DNA from: Lepidurus packardi
Lineage: Eukaryota; Arthropoda; Branchiopoda; Notostraca; Triopsidae
Direction of reading: 5' to 3'
Length of the DNA: 64,000 nucleotides
Assembly: GCA_023053545.1 (NCBI GenBank)
Contig: JAKZAN010000006.1
Coordinates: 3,787,001-3,851,000, forward strand
The notes under the pieces are model-generated. The model saw only the letters and a program-made list of their open reading frames with translations. It was not told where the DNA came from and did not search any database. Shown here piece by piece: positions 48,809-61,100 of this stretch (position 1 is its first letter; each line of letters begins with the position of its first letter). The position numbers and the translations under genes are program-made.

Positions 48809-51146
48809 TTAATTGTGCACTGTATGAAAGAGTTCTTCGTCTAGCGAACCCCGAAATCCCAAATTAACATTTCCCCGATCAGTCTCGTCCCCTGGATGCA
48901 CCGAAGCCTGATCCTGGTTGTCTGATCGTTCGCTGAGACGTCTTACCCGGAAAGGAATGTGCAATTTTGGAGAACTACAATATTTATGGGTTTGCAACTT
49001 TATCTCTGAAACGGACGCTCTTTCTTCCTTCTTAACAGGCTCTTCAATTCTTTCACAAAGTGGCGAAAAGCAACCAAAGACATCCCAATACGCAGGAAGA
49101 TACTTGTGGTCGAAGAGGTATTTGGCCAGCAAGGAAACCCCCATATGCATTAAAAGCGAAATTAGCATGGCGAAAGTCCTGAAAGGAAATAACTGCTCTC
49201 CGCTTTGGGCATCGTAGAAAGGATAGTATATCACAATTGGTAAATCCAGTAAGATTTCCCCACCTAGAAATTTGAAAATTATAGTAAATTCCTCAAAAGT
49301 AGTATGAAGTAATTATACTCAAAAGCCGCAAAAGAAGTCCACTAAAATACCCGGCTAAGCAGCCGTAAGTGTTGCAGTTTTCATTCCAATGAATGACTAG
49401 TAGCAATTGCGGGAATAAAACAACGTACACGAAATCCGAACAAAGGTAACTGCAAACAATGTCAAAGTAGATTATTTTCCTAAGTTTTTGAATTATTACA
49501 AACCTAAGTCCATAAATACTAGTAACAGACAAAGCCATAACCGTAGCTAAACCGGCAACGAATAAAATGGACACCCACAGCACCCGGACAATATGCTTTT
49601 CGGAAGCCTAGACTTTTCATTATTGAAGTAGCTATGAAACCATGGACTCATTTAATATTACCGTTTGCATAAATATCCCTTTGTAAATATTCTGCGCGAA
49701 CATGGAACTTGAAGACAGAATTGAAGAATCTGCCGAGGACATAACAGCAGCACTCACAGCACCCAATCCAAAGAAAGACACCCACTAGAGACAGGGGAAA
49801 TATAAATGGAATAATATATGCAAGATACTTGATTTATTTACCGTAGGCGTGAGATATTGCAGAACAAGAGGCAAAACTAGTGTTGTTTGCTCTTTAGTAA
49901 TCAAATCTTGCCCATAATCCGTGCCGTTCTTCCAGTCTAAAATCAATCACAATAAACAAGGTAACAAACTAACTCTAATGTAACCCGCCTGTTCCTTTTG
50001 CAATGATTCCAAGCAAAATAGGAGGAATGGCCATTACAAGACACCCTACAGATGCAGCATATGACAAAAGTCGAGCTTGCTCTGCTGTCTTGGCCGACAA
50101 AACTCGTTGGAAGTATGCCTGCAAAATTCACTTAGAGGTATTAAAGCTATTCGGTATATCTAATCCAGTTCAATAAATCTTCACCTGCCAAGGAATCCCT
50201 CCAAATATTAAGAGCATGTACAGATCAATGTAATTTCCCAATGCTTTAGGTTGAATGGTGCCAGCTACATCGCGATACGCCAAGTTCATATCAACGGCTG
50301 GATGGTTCCACGCAAATGGAATGCAAATAACCTTTAAAATAAAAATGAGTTATTCTGATACTACAATAAGATTACAGTCTATTACTAGTCCAAAAAGTAT
50401 ACAAAACAGTTGGACAACATCCGTATAGGCTACACTGTATAAGCCTCCGAACAAAGTGTATCCCACAGCCACTGCGGCACTAATAAGAATAGCTGTTGTG
50501 TTAGTTAAGTCGAGAATAACCACCAATGTTGATCCTAAAAATAATTAAATTTCTACACCTACTATATTATTTTTTAAAAAAGGGAAAATATACCTAACGC
50601 TGAAAGGATTGCTCCGCACCAAAATATTTCTCCGCATAAAGCTGGCAGGAACAGCAAGCCCCCAATACGGGGTCCGTATTTTTCTTGAAAAGGATCAATC
50701 ATAGTAACATACCCACGTTCTCGCATCGGTTTGGCAAACAAGAGACCACCTAAGGTGAAAATGAATCAACACAGTGTCCAGCGACCACGTTTGTGATGAA
50801 ATATACCTAAAAGTAAGCTGATAGAATAACCAATTGGAGGTTGGCACCATACGAGTCCGTTGGTATAAATAACTTCCGCTGATCCATTAATAAAACCGCC
50901 TCCAACCCAAGTTGCTGCGATAAATAAGGTCATAAATACTACATGATGCTCAAGATCGGGGAGTTCTGTTTTCAAACCTGTCATGGTCAGAAAGCCCACA
51001 TAAACGCCGATGTTCCTTCCTGCCAAGATGACCGCCTCAGTGCCATTGCCCTTTCTACGCTGCTTCCAACCAGCCCACAATCCAACACCCAAGATTATCA
51101 AATAGAACACCACAATGGAAACAACGCCTGGTATGTTTACCGCCAT
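48809..51146 (-). CDS. SLC5A7: High-affinity choline transporter (SLC5A7/CHT1 type)
   Basis: CHT1 is a sodium- and chloride-coupled transporter that takes up choline into cholinergic terminals for acetylcholine synthesis. ATG 51144-51146 gives [20 protein letters not shown], then [19 protein letters not shown] and [13 protein letters not shown], the CHT1 signature at spans 2-3. Downstream exons encode [20 protein letters not shown] with [56 protein letters not shown] and [15 protein letters not shown]. The last exon adds [20 protein letters not shown] and a polar cytoplasmic tail. About ten short exons with 50-60 base introns make about 560 residues and 13 expected spans. The acidic Asp/Glu of the family's carrier core are present. 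The gene suggests a nervous system. Confidence 0.95.
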
Positions 51147-51749
51147 ACTAAATTAAAACTTTGCATACAAAGAACACTATTTAGGAAAGCTGCTCATCAG
51201 GGTCATGAAGCACACAAAATAACTTCGAAACTGCAATGGCCATAAGAAAAAATCAAGTAAACAAGTTCCTCTCCGCTAGAGTTTAAGTCGGGAACAGAAG
51301 AACTTCACAACAGGTCTTGGGATGTTTAGAACGGCTCTAGCCTCTAGGAAGTAGCGGAAAGGGCAGAGTTCCCTTTTTCCCACCTTTCGCACCGTAAACC
51401 GTGATTTAATCTCAATGCAGCGTGTGGAGAATATGCGGGATTTCATATACTGCGTGACCTCGCCTTGTTATGCTGTCTAAATGCTGTCTGTATTAGAGGG
51501 CGTTTTTCAATACAAAATAGAAGGGGAAAACTTCGCTCGCGAGTAAAAGCCTTTCTTAAGCACAGGAAAGGGACTGAAAATGGTAAATAAACTTCCTCCC
51601 ATATTAACGGAAAGATATGTAATGTCTTAAGCTCAAACACAGGCACATATATCAAGAACAAAGTAATGAAGACACCGTTATACTGTGCATGTCATCAATT
51701 AAGGCTGACCTAGAAACCAAACAACAAAATAAAAATAGTACACATAGAT
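51147..51749. other. Intergenic region
   Basis: About 600 bases between two minus-strand genes: the CHT promoter side and the 3' UTR of the pseudophosphatase gene. No other gene is recognised. Confidence 0.5.
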
Positions 51750-52904
51750 TTACCAGAGATCTTCAACGTTAGTAAGCTTCCTGCCAAACAATTCAGCTTC
51801 TAATTGACCTAGCAAATCTAAATGGGGATTGCTAGGTTGTGCGGCTGACCGTAAACTTTTAACGTAATAAAAAGCATCTTCCAATGTGCAATATTTTAGA
51901 TGCATCAGACACGCCATCACTAAAGTAGCGCTTCGGTTGACACCTTGATCGCCCAAAACTAGAATGCGGCCCTTTTCACTGACAGCTTTCTCGACGAAAG
52001 CTATGGCTCCTTGAATGGCTTTGTGCAAATCAGCGCTTTTCAACGATTCCGTCCAAGGAATGGTCAAACACGTCATACCAGGGAAGGCTAAAGCTGGTCG
52101 CGTTTGCCCCACTACGATTAAATGCGTTAATTTTAGACTGGACAGTACCAATGTATTGGCGCCTTGCTCCGCTCGTCCGAGCCACAAAGTCCCATCTAAG
52201 ATGATGGACGGGTACCAGCACATAGCCCATAGCTTTTCAGGCTGTGTGCCTATCAAAGCGGTGTCAATGCCGAGTCGTAAATCGGCACAAGAAGTCGAAA
52301 TCATGTACGGTAGGTGCCGTTCAACGCCTTCTAAGCCATCAACTAAGCAGAGAGCTGGCACGTGGACAAGTTCCTGCATTCTGCGATGGAGTTGTCGGAG
52401 TGTAGAGTCCGTCATGGAAACTGTACTACTTCGCGTCCAAGCGTTACTGCCTTCTTGGTCGTATAGGATGACGAGGGTGTATTTTCTTAGCTCTTGCCCA
52501 AGTTTTTCTACGTCTTCTAAATTAAGATCGCCGGGTGCATCAGGAGGCGCGTTACCTAGAAGGAGATGAGCAACACCCGGCAAAGTGCCGTACCAACGTG
52601 CGGCCAGTACGTGCTTCTCCAAAAAGGCGTTTTCATCGCGGGTGTCCAATAGCAGCATGTAATCCGGATTGGATATATAAGGCGCGTAGAAACCATCGAA
52701 AAATAAGTTATGGAATTGACGTAGAGACAACAAACTTTGCGGATCCCCAAACAATAGGTGGGCATTTTGCATCAAAGTAACATCTTCTTCGGGTTCCAGT
52801 GGGCGTGGAGCCAACTTCAAGCCTTTAGATTCTTCCAACGAGGAATCTGTCGTGCCAAAGAAAACAAGAGTCTTTGAGTTAAAAGACTTGCTGAAAAGAC
52901 CCAA
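51750..52904 (-). CDS. STYXL1: STYXL1-like rhodanese plus dual-specificity pseudophosphatase, intronless
   Basis: One uninterrupted frame of 384 residues (ATG 52902-52904). Residues about 45-215 form a rhodanese/CDC25-like domain (NPDYMLLLDTRDENAFLEKHV, LVDGLEGVERHLPY), and residues 225-370 a dual-specificity phosphatase fold (PSIILDGTLWLGRAEQGAN, TIPWTESLKSADL). The signature loop reads ILVLGDQGVNRSATL where an active enzyme has HCxxGxxRS: both His and catalytic Cys are replaced (G, D), while Gly and Arg-Ser remain. This matches the pseudophosphatase STYXL1 (MK-STYX), whose loop is FSTQGISRS. The C-terminus LTNVEDLW parallels human ITNIMDPLY. In mammals the protein acts in stress-granule and mitochondrial apoptosis control; here that is inferred. 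The lack of introns is exceptional in this window. Confidence 0.88.
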   Translation of the reverse strand: MGLFSKSFNSKTLVFFGTTDSSLEESKGLKLAPRPLEPEEDVTLMQNAHLLFGDPQSLLSLRQFHNLFFDGFYAPYISNPDYMLLLDTRDENAFLEKHVLAARWYGTLPGVAHLLLGNAPPDAPGDLNLEDVEKLGQELRKYTLVILYDQEGSNAWTRSSTVSMTDSTLRQLHRRMQELVHVPALCLVDGLEGVERHLPYMISTSCADLRLGIDTALIGTQPEKLWAMCWYPSIILDGTLWLGRAEQGANTLVLSSLKLTHLIVVGQTRPALAFPGMTCLTIPWTESLKSADLHKAIQGAIAFVEKAVSEKGRILVLGDQGVNRSATLVMACLMHLKYCTLEDAFYYVKSLRSAAQPSNPHLDLLGQLEAELFGRKLTNVEDLW

Positions 52905-54281
52905 GCGAGCTTTTTAATGATTCTTACAGCGGTATCCTAAACGTTTTCTTTTCTTTTGTAAGCTTATAATTAGGAAAAGAAAAGAAAACATTTGAATGGG
53001 GTCACGTGTAATAAAACATGCAACATGTATACTTAGAAGCTTCCTGGATATTGCTGATGCTTGGGAGAAGAAAAAAAGGAAGAAAATTGTTTTTCCTTAT
53101 CACCTCTGGAAGGAAGTGTCTTAAATTAGCTCAAGGAAAAAGAGCCAAAGGATCCTGTTAATCCTCCATGATTTATGAGTCTGAGAATTAATATGACAGA
53201 ACGGGGCAGCTGTTGCAGCCCTGTGAAGATGAGGTCTTGATGGATAAATTATTGGATGAGCTTGGATGCCTGGCTGCGGGGGCACAACAAGCGTTTGATT
53301 GAAAATTTTGCTTGACGCATCTTCGCTCGGGAACCTGAAAGTTTACACCATATGCCTAGTCTAAGCGGGTGCTGCGGAATCTTGAGTGTGTTAGAAATAG
53401 CTCTTTCTCTCTCCCTATTCCTTAACACACCCTATACTGTGGACGTGACTATGTTGACTGTTATGAAGCTCCGCACATCCCGTAAAATTCTGGGTGGTCG
53501 CCTGCCATAACTAGGATAAGTCGTTATTTCATAGATAATCCAAATAGTCTAGTGACTCAACATATTTCGTATTACTAGCTCTGCTCATATTATGATCCTC
53601 AAGGGGAAAACAAGACCAACAGTTTGAATTGTTTGTAATTTCTTCATATTTACCTAACTGATACTGATGCACGCGTCCGTAGACGGCTTTTGGAGAATTA
53701 CTTAGAGTGCACCCCATATTTGACAACGAGTTCCGTAAATGCAATAACGCCAGTTAAATTCAATTTAAGGATACACACATGTTTTGCACAAGGGAAGCAA
53801 ATACGACTATCGCTGCTATTCCGAGTGAGAAATTCTCCGCGACTGAGGACGACTCGAAATTTGAGTTGGCAAGAGGGAGTTTCCTTCGGCAGCGTCGTGA
53901 CGCAGACTGTGGGCATGACTCTCGTAGCGTCCGCATTGGAGGATAAGAACATCTTTTCTATGAAAGGCATTTTTCATAGGAAAATGAATAGCGTTATAAT
54001 AATCGAACTGAGCAGAAATAAATAGATTTTATCAAGGGACAGGTTCTGGCACCGTAAGCTTTTGTTCTAGTCCACTTGCATTCGCTTTGTACTCCCGGAA
54101 TTGATGCTTTAGATGATACTTTCTATAAATTCCAATAACAAACGAGTCTCAGGAAGGCTACTATTTTTCTTTTAAATATGGGGTATTGTCGTCACACTGA
54201 AATGTTGCATATTACTTAAATAATCAGTTCATTAAAAAAAAGGTGATATGTGAATTATTAGATTCCCTTTTGTTAAAGTGC
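52905..54281. other. Intergenic region with a perfect hairpin near the start
   Basis: About 1.4 kb. The hairpin at 52943-52989 lies in the leader/promoter of the STYXL1-like gene. A short plus-strand frame at 53690-54025 overlaps a minus-strand one and has no similarity I can name. Confidence 0.45.
52943..52989. repeat. Perfect 15-bp stem-loop of poly-pyrimidine/purine arms
   Basis: gttttcttttctttt and aaaagaaaagaaaac are exact complements separated by 17 bases. The end is 39 bases upstream of the minus-strand ATG at 52904, so it could lie in that gene's 5' UTR or core promoter. Low complexity lowers the significance. Confidence 0.65.
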
Positions 54282-54995
54282 TTAATATTTGTCGTTACAA
54301 ATATCGTAATAAGAGCCACGGTAACCTCCATATGTGGCCACGGGAACAGAATGGGCTTGCACGTAAGATGATCCTACATAACCTTGGTTGTACAACCCGC
54401 TATCGTGACCATAGCCAATACCAGCAGTGTCGTACTCGGTACCGTAACTAGCGTCCATGGGGCGTTGATTGTGGAATAAGCTCGGTTGCATCCTAAGAGG
54501 ACCCGTGTGAGCTGTACACAGGTGCATAAGAGTTGTAGTGAGCATTGTTGGCACCGTATTGCGGAATGACCGGGTAATGGCTGTGCGAAGAGTACGCTGG
54601 AGTATGAGCATACCGTTCGGCTCCATGTTTTGTTGTAATCGAAAGTTTGATGGGTATAAGAAGTAGCTGTCGGATACGTGTAAGAGCTACCACCATAGGT
54701 AGTGGCACCATGACCAGCTACTCCAGCGAATTGGCCAATGCCAGCCTATCCGTACAATCTCAAGCCCAAAGAATGACCAAGACCTCTCTACTGTGCTCCT
54801 GCTCCTCCATAATAATTAGAAGCTTCAACTTTCTGATCATTTTCCTTGGTATCAGCAGCAACTGCAGTATGCGCAGATTTTTCGGCTTCATTAGCCAAAA
54901 CGGCATTGGCGAGCAGAAGCACTGTTACCAACTAGAAAATACAATCTCAGATTCTAGAAAGTTATAAGATCGGAACTTACTTTGGTAAACGCCAT
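54282..54995 (-). pseudogene. Broken gene for a secreted Gly/Tyr-rich structural protein
   Basis: ATG 54993-54995 gives MAFTK, then a GT-AG intron inside the signal peptide, then LVTVLLLANAVLANEAEKSA. This split a few codons into the signal peptide is the arrangement of arthropod cuticle protein genes. The body is rich in Gly, Tyr, Ser and His (SNYYGGAGAQ, HGATTYGGSSYTYP, YAHTPAYSSHSHYP, QPSLFHNQRPMDASYG, ATYGGYRGSYYD). The frame is broken: TAG codons replace expected residues near 54792 and 54753. The frame shifts at an A-run near 54631 and again near 54500. The last frame ends at 54282-54284. Promoter and splice signals look intact, so decay may be recent, or the breaks could be assembly errors in homopolymers. 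I see no repaired alternative by splicing. Confidence 0.75.
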
Positions 54996-55096
54996 GGTAA
55001 AATGGGCAGCTAAACTGACCGAACAAAATAGTTGGGATCTTTAGTCAGCTCAAGTAGTCTAGATGAGACTGTTGGTGAGATTAGAGACACTGTCTC

Positions 55097-55104
55097 ATTA
55101 TATA
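55097..55104 (-). promoter_or_regulatory. TATA box of the Gly/Tyr-rich gene
   Basis: On the minus strand the sequence reads tatataat (within gagtatataatgagac), about 102 bases upstream of the ATG at 54995. It is the best TATA element I saw and fits a tissue-specific secreted-protein gene rather than a housekeeping gene. Confidence 0.55.
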
Positions 55105-58100
55105 CTCTAAGAACTAACCCCTGCCCAGCCCCCCTCCCCCCTCTTTGAATTGCAACACTTTCCTCTCTTAACAACATTTTCTCTGGCTTTACTGAGCATT
55201 AGTATTTATTTGTTATTCTTTTTGCGTTATTTGGTAACCGTCTCCTTGCCTCTCTAGTGTGTCTAAAATTGTCACATAGAACCTTTCAATTTACTATTGA
55301 TGCGTGACGAAGTTTTGTGTTGTGTAATGCATCGACATAATTAGCAAAATAGAACATCATAAATCTTGGACTCGGAGTTTTTTGCCTGCATGTATAATAC
55401 TAGCCTTCGGAGTTTCAAGTCGCGCTATCGCCGCTTTGTTAGCACTGGATATTTCTCATGCACGCTTATTCAGTGTAGCATATCCCAACTTATAACGTTA
55501 ACCATTGGAAGTTCCGAACTGGGAAACTTTCGCCTTCCATATCCCATCCACAACGTTTGACTTCGCAATAGTGTTATTGTACCCGAAACTTAGTCTTCTT
55601 CTCTATGATAAATACCTCACTTTGAGGACAAGTTTTTACTTGAACGCTACCATGCTTTACTGCTTAATCGTCTCGATATCAGAACTTGTCTGTCAAACAT
55701 CTAACACAGACATTTTCATCAACCACCAAGTCAATTACGCATCTGCTAGAACATGAAACATATCTCATAAGAACGAGTTTTAATGGGACCGGATTTTTTA
55801 TTTGTACTTATTTTTGCTATTTTACTATACTAGAAGCATACTGTTGCCCCATTTTTGGTTTCAAGAATGCTGCGCTTGGCTTCTAGTATTTTCGTGCTAT
55901 TTAAGACCGTATAATATAGGAGAGCAACCATTGCTGGAGCACTCAACTAAGGGTGCTGACATCAGCAACCGTCGAAATGCCATGTGAAATATAAGGATAA
56001 AACAACGAGGACTGAAATTAACACCATGGTTGTTGTGACCAACACCCCTCACTGCTATTACAATGTCAGGACAATCATTATTACTCTTTATTTAGCTGTT
56101 CAGGTATTATACCTTTACATCTTGCCATTTTACAAAAGAATTACCATTCGAAAGCATAGGAACTTGGACAAGAACTTTCCCTTTCCTCGGAACTTATTAA
56201 AGGCCATTTATATGCAAATCATTGTATAAATATTAGGAAATCTTTGGAATATTTTTTTTTTATAAAATTACTAGAATTATAACACAGCTTTTAGGAAACG
56301 GAACTAAGAACTTACTCCAATTTGCTGCTTGTAAATAATCCACTTCATTCACTAATTCACGATAATTCCCTAGGAACATTCGTACGAAAAGCAACAACTT
56401 GAAACATGACTGAGAAATTGGCGAGTCAATTTGGTCAGCTACAGTTTAGGGTGGTTCCCAATTTTTTTTTTTTTTTTAATTACTGCAATAAATTTATATC
56501 GTCTTTTGCATAGAGGCAATATGCATAGACGCGGGGTATTTGAAGTCGAGCTTATCAGATCTCCATCTATGTAACCCTGAAATAATTGTTGCAGGTTTAT
56601 TTCCCCAAGGAATATTTTAGACTACGATAGACGGTCTTTCACCAGAATAATAACCATTCCAGTTTGTACTGGCACGGAGACTGACCTAATTAAGCTCTCA
56701 CTAGACGCTTAATACATCTATTACAGCCCGAACAATACTTCTCTACCTTCGGAGAGTGAAAGTTTTTGATTACCACTTACTGTATTTTTCTGGTCAGGTT
56801 ATCCCTTTACCTCGTCTATAGAAATTGCGAGTCAGCTTAAGTATATAACACGCTGCTGTCGTTAGCACGCATGCTTATTTCTACGTCTGACAGCGGTTTG
56901 GTCACGGCGTGAGGCAACAGACCTCGTAACAGCATGAGACTGAATGGTTAGGTCAGCCAGGTCAGCACGGAGTGCTAATTCTATGAAACATGAAAGCGCA
57001 GCTCTTGGTCTACGATTTTAAACTGTTATAACATCCACCTACAACTCTTATCGAAGAATGGAAGTTCGCCTTTTAACCTTAATCTATATTTTTTTAAGTT
57101 AGTCTATATTCTTTATCCATTGTTCCACAAACACAATGCACAGCACGGTATAATACAATTACATATTTATTAGAAAGTTAGAGTTGAAACCTAACCATGA
57201 AAGTAAATAAATTCCCTTCGAACATTCTAAACCGCCTAAATGAGCACACAAATGGGTGGACCCCGTAAGTCTTAACCTTTTGACTTTATGAAGGTCAAAA
57301 GTCCTTTTGAAAGAATGAAATTAGACTTGAGAATACAGATTGAGCGATAAATCAAAACTCAGGTTTTACTATCATTTTCAGGTCCTCTTACGCACCACAG
57401 TTCAAGTCTTACGTCAATCATGCTTGTTTTTATGCGAAAGGGAAACCTTTCCGTTTTCTAAAGATGAAAGGTTTCACCTTTAACGCCGCTGTGGTACACG
57501 CAAACGTCTCTTGCTTTTTCAGCTCGCCTTCGTTTATCTGTTACTTTTATAGCACATAATCTTTTTCGTCTCTGCTTGCACTGACGCATGCAAATGCATA
57601 TATAAAAAGACAAGATAGTAGCTATAGCCACTTTCCACTCGTGGCATCCTCCTGCCCATCTAACTTACTCTTTGGCCAGTGTTGGTTGTGCAGGATCTCG
57701 AACATAATAAAACATTTTTACTTAAATGAAAATTATGAAAATCTGATCTTATATTGTCAAAAAAAATCTAATAAAAATTTCTTGCAAAAAAAGTTTTGAA
57801 TAAAGACAACTCTTTGACATTTCTATTCATTTAAAAAGAAAAGAAAAGACCCCAACTATATCAAATCATTTCTATTCATTTAAAAAGAAAAGAAAAGACC
57901 CCAACTATATCAAATCATTTTCATATTTATATATTGCTGCTTTGCAATAATGTGACTGCCATTACAAGCTATGTCACTTCTCTTGTTAGTTAAGACAACT
58001 TAACTTAATGCTGAATATTTGAAAAAAACAGAGGATGGTAGCAATAACTGCTCATCAATCCATGGGATTTTATAGAGGTGATATTTCAGAAAATTATATT

Positions 58101-61100
58101 TTACAATACCAACAGGAAGCTAAAATTAAGGCAAGATTAAAGGGGTTATTCACTGCCTCATTTTCTTTTAAGTTCCATATATATAAATATGAAAAGAATT
58201 ATCCGAAACTTAAAGTAGAAAATGTAGAAAGTAAAGCAAGTCGCCATGAATAGATTATTAGAGCAAAAATTTTCCGCTACAACACGGAACGATTTCCATA
58301 TCTACAGTGGGCATGCAGGGATTTATTACTAACACAAACACTTTGTGTTCCTTCAATAACTCGTGCTGAAAAAATTGTCTTCCCTACTTGAATAAAATCA
58401 ACTTGACTTGCTATCTTCTAACATAATATACCTACCATAACTACTATAGATTATAGTAAAAAAAATGCGGTGATGTCCGCTTTTTATTACTTGTAGCATG
58501 GGTATCTTTTTTATGGTAGCTAGCACAAAATCTTGAACAAAAGAAATAAAAACGCCTTAAATGCATTCATCTGAATACTAATACTGCAGGTTGGATTAAC
58601 CGGAGACGATTTCTTGTAAAGTAATAAAAATTTATACAGCCCAAAGTTAGTGCTCAAGTTAGCTTTTCTCCATGGTTTTAAGCAAGCATTTTTGTGCCAT
58701 CGGCCAAACGTAACTCAATTCATTTGAACAATAAAGAAGACAATGCCTCTTGACACTAAAGATACTTACCAAACAAGCCTCAGCAAAGCTCCCCATCTTG
58801 TCATAAAATTTTTACGGCTGGTGTCGTACTCTTGCCCAATACTGAGATACGACAGCAGACTCTTAAATTTTCGGAAACCTGCAATACATTGTCTATGCAG
58901 GTATACAAACATTATTACCGTATAAGCAGTTCGAAAATCAGCATATACCCAATACGCATCTTTTACATCACGCAACTTTTTTTCTGTTCGTCATCTTTTA
59001 AGAAAGCAACAAGCTAAAACTTTAGCCAAGAGACCTCTTCTAAAAGTTTTATTAATGATTTAGCTAAAAACAATCGTTTGCTTATCACTACACAAGATTC
59101 GAGACAATTGAATTCTCTCTTGAATCATCATAGAATTATTAAGCACGTCTGCGTAGAAAACTTGAATTGAGGACTGTCCATGCTGGTTATGTCACAGGAA
59201 GCACCTTATAATCACACTAGTCGGGTCTAAACTTAAAGAGTTTTCTTGGAGGTCGGTTGCCACGTCAACTTTACCGTTACAGAAAGCCAGGTTCCTACGA
59301 CGCATCTTCAGGAGAAGGCCTTGCCCAGGGCAATAATGTTCCCAATAGATTGCCCGCGTTCATTATTAATACTGTTCACCGTGCCTTAAGCTCTTGGAGG
59401 AATTACAATAAGCCGTTTTCAAATCAAGGAGTCTTACAAATATATAGAACTCTTGCTTTCTATGACCTGCTTTGCATTGACCAGTTTCGAAGCTCCCAAG
59501 AAAGATCCCTTTGCGTCACACAAGGGTTTGAGCGGTGCCTCATGGCGCATTAACACTTTATAACTTTCTTACGTATCCATCCAAGAACACAGAGTTCTAT
59601 AATGCGCGCAATGCACATCTTTACAGACCAATGTGCACGATTCTCAGTGGTAATGCCTAGTTTTTTTTTACATATCACTAGTATTTCTGTAGCGCATTAA
59701 ATATGCTCTAGTGTAACCATGATGATGTTAAAATGAAATAATACAATCTTTACTAAGTGTCACGAATTTTTTAGGAGATTTTGTATACTTGGGATTTAAC
59801 AACTGTGTCCAAGGCGGTCTCAAGATGAGATAGCATTCCTCCCAAAATGATCTCCCGTCTAAAGGGTCTTAATGACACAAATCAAAAAGTCAGAATATGT
59901 GAACAATTAAGGTACGCTACCATGTTGGAGATGACCACTATGTTGTAACATTCCATGCTAAAGTTCAGCAAAAAAAAGACCACACCGAAGTTTGCATGAA
60001 GCGATGCATCTGCCGAGCCACGCAACCCAAGGTAAGACTACGACGCCAAAAGCAGTCTAGCCAAGTTAACACACTATCCTTGCTTATTGAGTAGATCCGT
60101 AGGAGAAAACTTTCTTCAGTAAAGAAGCTGCGTAAGACGAGTTGGTGAAACTTATAAAAGGAGCTCTGGGTCCCCACGGCTCGGGAAGAGTACCTCGAAA
60201 CAGGGTCCGTGTAGCATCTCCGGTAGCATCACAACACCTCTTTCGAAGATTGCTTAAATTGTAGCAATTATCCTCTTATAGTGAGTAGAAAAGGCTGTGA
60301 ATTCACAAGTTGTTAGATCGCTAACCTTAAATCATCGAGCACGGAGCTTTTCGAGCAAAAGTCAAGGGATCCATTATCCAGGAATTGGACAGATTTGCAA
60401 AGGAATTATTATGGTAAGTAGAATATTCGCTCACAGTTAAGCCCTCGTTATCATTCCTTCAACAGAATTTAAGGAAAAAGTTTCATAAGACTAGGGAGAT
60501 TGCCTAGTTACTGTGGTTTGTTGTGGCACTAGTGCGAATTACAAAGTAAAAGCTACTCAAGCTCGCCATTGACTTATGAAATGTACTGACAGATGGGGAG
60601 GCGCATAATTAACCTTTGCGTGCCAAAATCCAAAAGACTTAGAAAGCCTTGTTTGTGGTCTTTTTTTACTCTTTGACCTCGGTCTCCTCATTTTTCATTT
60701 CACATATGTCTTATTCACACGAACGCAACTTGAGCAGCCAAGATCATTCAGCTTCAATATCTCATTAAAAGGTACAGCTTCGGTCAAACTTGCATTCCGG
60801 ATTTCAAGTAATTTACCATACCAGTAACAAGACTTACTTTTCATGGAATACGCTTTTGGCAGCTGGGCAAATACATGGTAACAAAGGATCTCTTGTTCTG
60901 TTGTTCTCGAATTGTAAATTAAATAATGTCCAAAGTGTCGTATTTGGAACACAAAATGAAAGTTTACCCTTTTTATGAACCATGCAGATTGTCGTAATAA
61001 ACTATAATTACGGTCTAAGTAAGTGGTTTTACAATTGCACTTGATAATAAAGTTCCCAGTAGCCATGTTAGATTAAAAAGGTAACTCTAAAATGCTATCT

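Noticed and set aside
59257-59553. 98-codon open frame, plus strand
   Set aside because: It starts at TTG, has no recognisable motif, and neighbouring sequence offers no convincing exons.
60695-61066. 123-codon open frame on the minus strand
   Set aside because: Length is about what chance gives once or so in 64 kb of AT-rich DNA. No domain, no signal peptide, no splice partners.
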